Shown here in pieces: positions 63,366-64,000 of a stretch of 64,000 bases of DNA. The position numbers and the translations under genes are program-made. This DNA comes from Aquimarina agarivorans (GTDB lineage Bacteria; Bacteroidota; Bacteroidia; Flavobacteriales; Flavobacteriaceae). The notes under the pieces were generated by a model. That model did no database searches, was not told the origin of the DNA, and was given only the letters and a program-made list of their open reading frames with translations. Within the stretch, counting starts at the first letter, position 1; every line of letters begins with the position of its first letter. The stretch covers positions 87,069 through 151,068 of the forward strand of contig NZ_AFPB01000142.1 in the NCBI RefSeq assembly GCF_000218485.1, written 5' to 3'.

Positions 63366-63687
63366 TTAAAAACACATATCTCCTAGTTGTAATAACCCAT
63401 CTCTAGCAGATTCTAAAGGCAAATAACGGACTTTTAATTTATGTAAGCCATTACTTAATAAATAAGGGTTGAGTTCTAATGTGGTATTCATGCCACTTTC
63501 ATAAAAACGCTCTAAAGGAATATCGTCTATAAAAATTTCAAAAGGGGTTTTGGCATTAACATGTATTGCATAGGTAATTTGGGTTACTGTTTTGCAAAGT
63601 ACTTGCAAGTATAGTAGTATTTTTTGCGGTTTGGGCGCAAGCGGTAATACATCCAATACATAAAAATAAAAATATATCCTTAACCAT
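63366..63687 (-). pseudogene. Small lipoprotein, frameshifted
   Basis: Minus-strand frame 1 from 63687 begins with a lipoprotein signal, MVKDIFLFLCIGCITACAQ (lipobox ITAC), and stops at 63556 after 43 codons. Frame 2 (to 63366) continues VTQITYAIHVNAKTPFEIFIDDIPLERFYESG...LNPYLLSNGLHKLKVRYLPLESARDGL and stops at GDMCF. Removing one A from TTGCAAAACAG (about 63593-63596) would fuse them to about 106 residues. The sequence resembles the N-terminal part of longer flavobacterial lipoproteins, so the 3' side may be truncated as well. Confidence 0.6.
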
Positions 63688-63701
63688 ATTAGTTTACCTT
63701 G

Positions 63702-64000
63702 TTACTTTCTAATAATTTCAAAATCAGTACTTCCTTTGGGTTTATGTAATTTCAAGTCATATTTGTAGTAATTAGTTTCTGTTTCAGTTATAAGACCTGC
63801 ATTTTTAAATTTATTAATTCTTTCTAACGTAACAATCCTACCTTCTGCATAAAGCTTAAGCTCGTACTCATTTTCATTCACTTCCCATAAATTTCCTAAA
63901 CATTTTGTTTTGATATCATTTATATTTTCTTGAGAATAAAAATGAGATAAATCATAGTCATAAGTACTAATTGACAATTCTTTATTTCTTAATTCTGGAC
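63702..64000 (-). CDS. Hypothetical protein, 5' end beyond the window
   Basis: The minus-strand frame is open to the right edge (ELRNKELSISTYDYDLSHFYS...), so the start is outside. The visible 99 residues contain a Tyr/Glu-rich pattern, NENEYELKLYAEGRIVTLERINKFKNAGLI, and the basic end HKPKGSTDFEIIRK. Not recognised. It ends 14 bp before the frameshifted lipoprotein start, so the two were probably one transcript. Confidence 0.6.
   Translation of the reverse strand, partial: PELRNKELSISTYDYDLSHFYSQENINDIKTKCLGNLWEVNENEYELKLYAEGRIVTLERINKFKNAGLITETETNYYKYDLKLHKPKGSTDFEIIRK

Overview
The window looks like chromosome from a marine member of the Flavobacteriaceae (Bacteroidota). The supporting signs are: very AT-rich DNA; a near-absence of Shine-Dalgarno sites apart from the prfB recoding signal; Bacteroidota-type promoters (TTTG, about 19 bp, TAnnTTTG; best example at the tRNA-Met gene); two C-terminal type IX secretion (T9SS) sorting domains; bacillithiol (bshA) and menaquinone (menF/menD/menI) genes; and GH117-type enzymes, a family best known from breakdown of red-algal galactans. 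All functions are read from sequence motifs and remembered family knowledge; no database search was run.

Layout. 1-19 kb is housekeeping: trmD, panB, an OmpA-family protein, prfB with a textbook programmed frameshift, a secreted nuclease, an acyl-CoA carboxylase beta subunit, a frameshifted WYL regulator, pcm, a Gfo/Idh oxidoreductase, yggS, a tract of 23 perfect GGAATTT repeats, an exonuclease/GIY-YIG fusion, a Kv-like channel and miaA. 19-32 kb is mostly on the minus strand: manA, bshA, a GH3/beta-lactamase fusion, a CvfB-like protein, the menF/menD/menI set and small redox or hydrolase genes. 32-38 kb holds a lon gene split by a one-base frameshift, a lipoprotein, an MFS transporter and a decayed T9SS-secreted protein.

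38-52 kb is a carbohydrate-uronate locus. It has two GH117-like proteins, an AraC-type regulator, an M90 peptidase, an unusual membrane-anchored winged-helix regulator, and an operon of GH117, mannonate oxidoreductase, uxuA, uxaC, dctM and a GH2 enzyme. Together these would release and catabolise a glucuronate-type sugar through fructuronate and mannonate to 2-keto-3-deoxygluconate. The operon carries a deletion: uxaC has lost its 3' end and is joined, at a 10-bp microhomology, to the second half of a TRAP transporter gene (dctM). No SusC/SusD pair is present, so the locus appears partly decayed.

52-64 kb contains yqgE, a class IV aminotransferase, a tRNA-Met, an IS3 remnant next to the tail of a transporter-like gene, and then an intact Cache-domain histidine kinase and LuxR-type response regulator. 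These are followed by two tandem copies of a small secreted protein built from GP(K/A)YKNYK(P/Y)W repeats. Both copies have nearly identical upstream regions with the inverted repeat CCGTAT-AA-ATACGG placed like an activator site. This signalling module, and the tightly packed trio further right (glutamine synthetase-like ligase, APH-like kinase, HAD-IIA phosphatase-like protein), are the best candidates for undescribed biology.

The window also has an unusual number of broken genes: lon, the WYL regulator, a DinB-like gene, a T9SS protein, uxaC, dctM, three IS remnants and a small lipoprotein. Several are single-base changes in short A or T runs, so sequencing error must be excluded before calling them biological.
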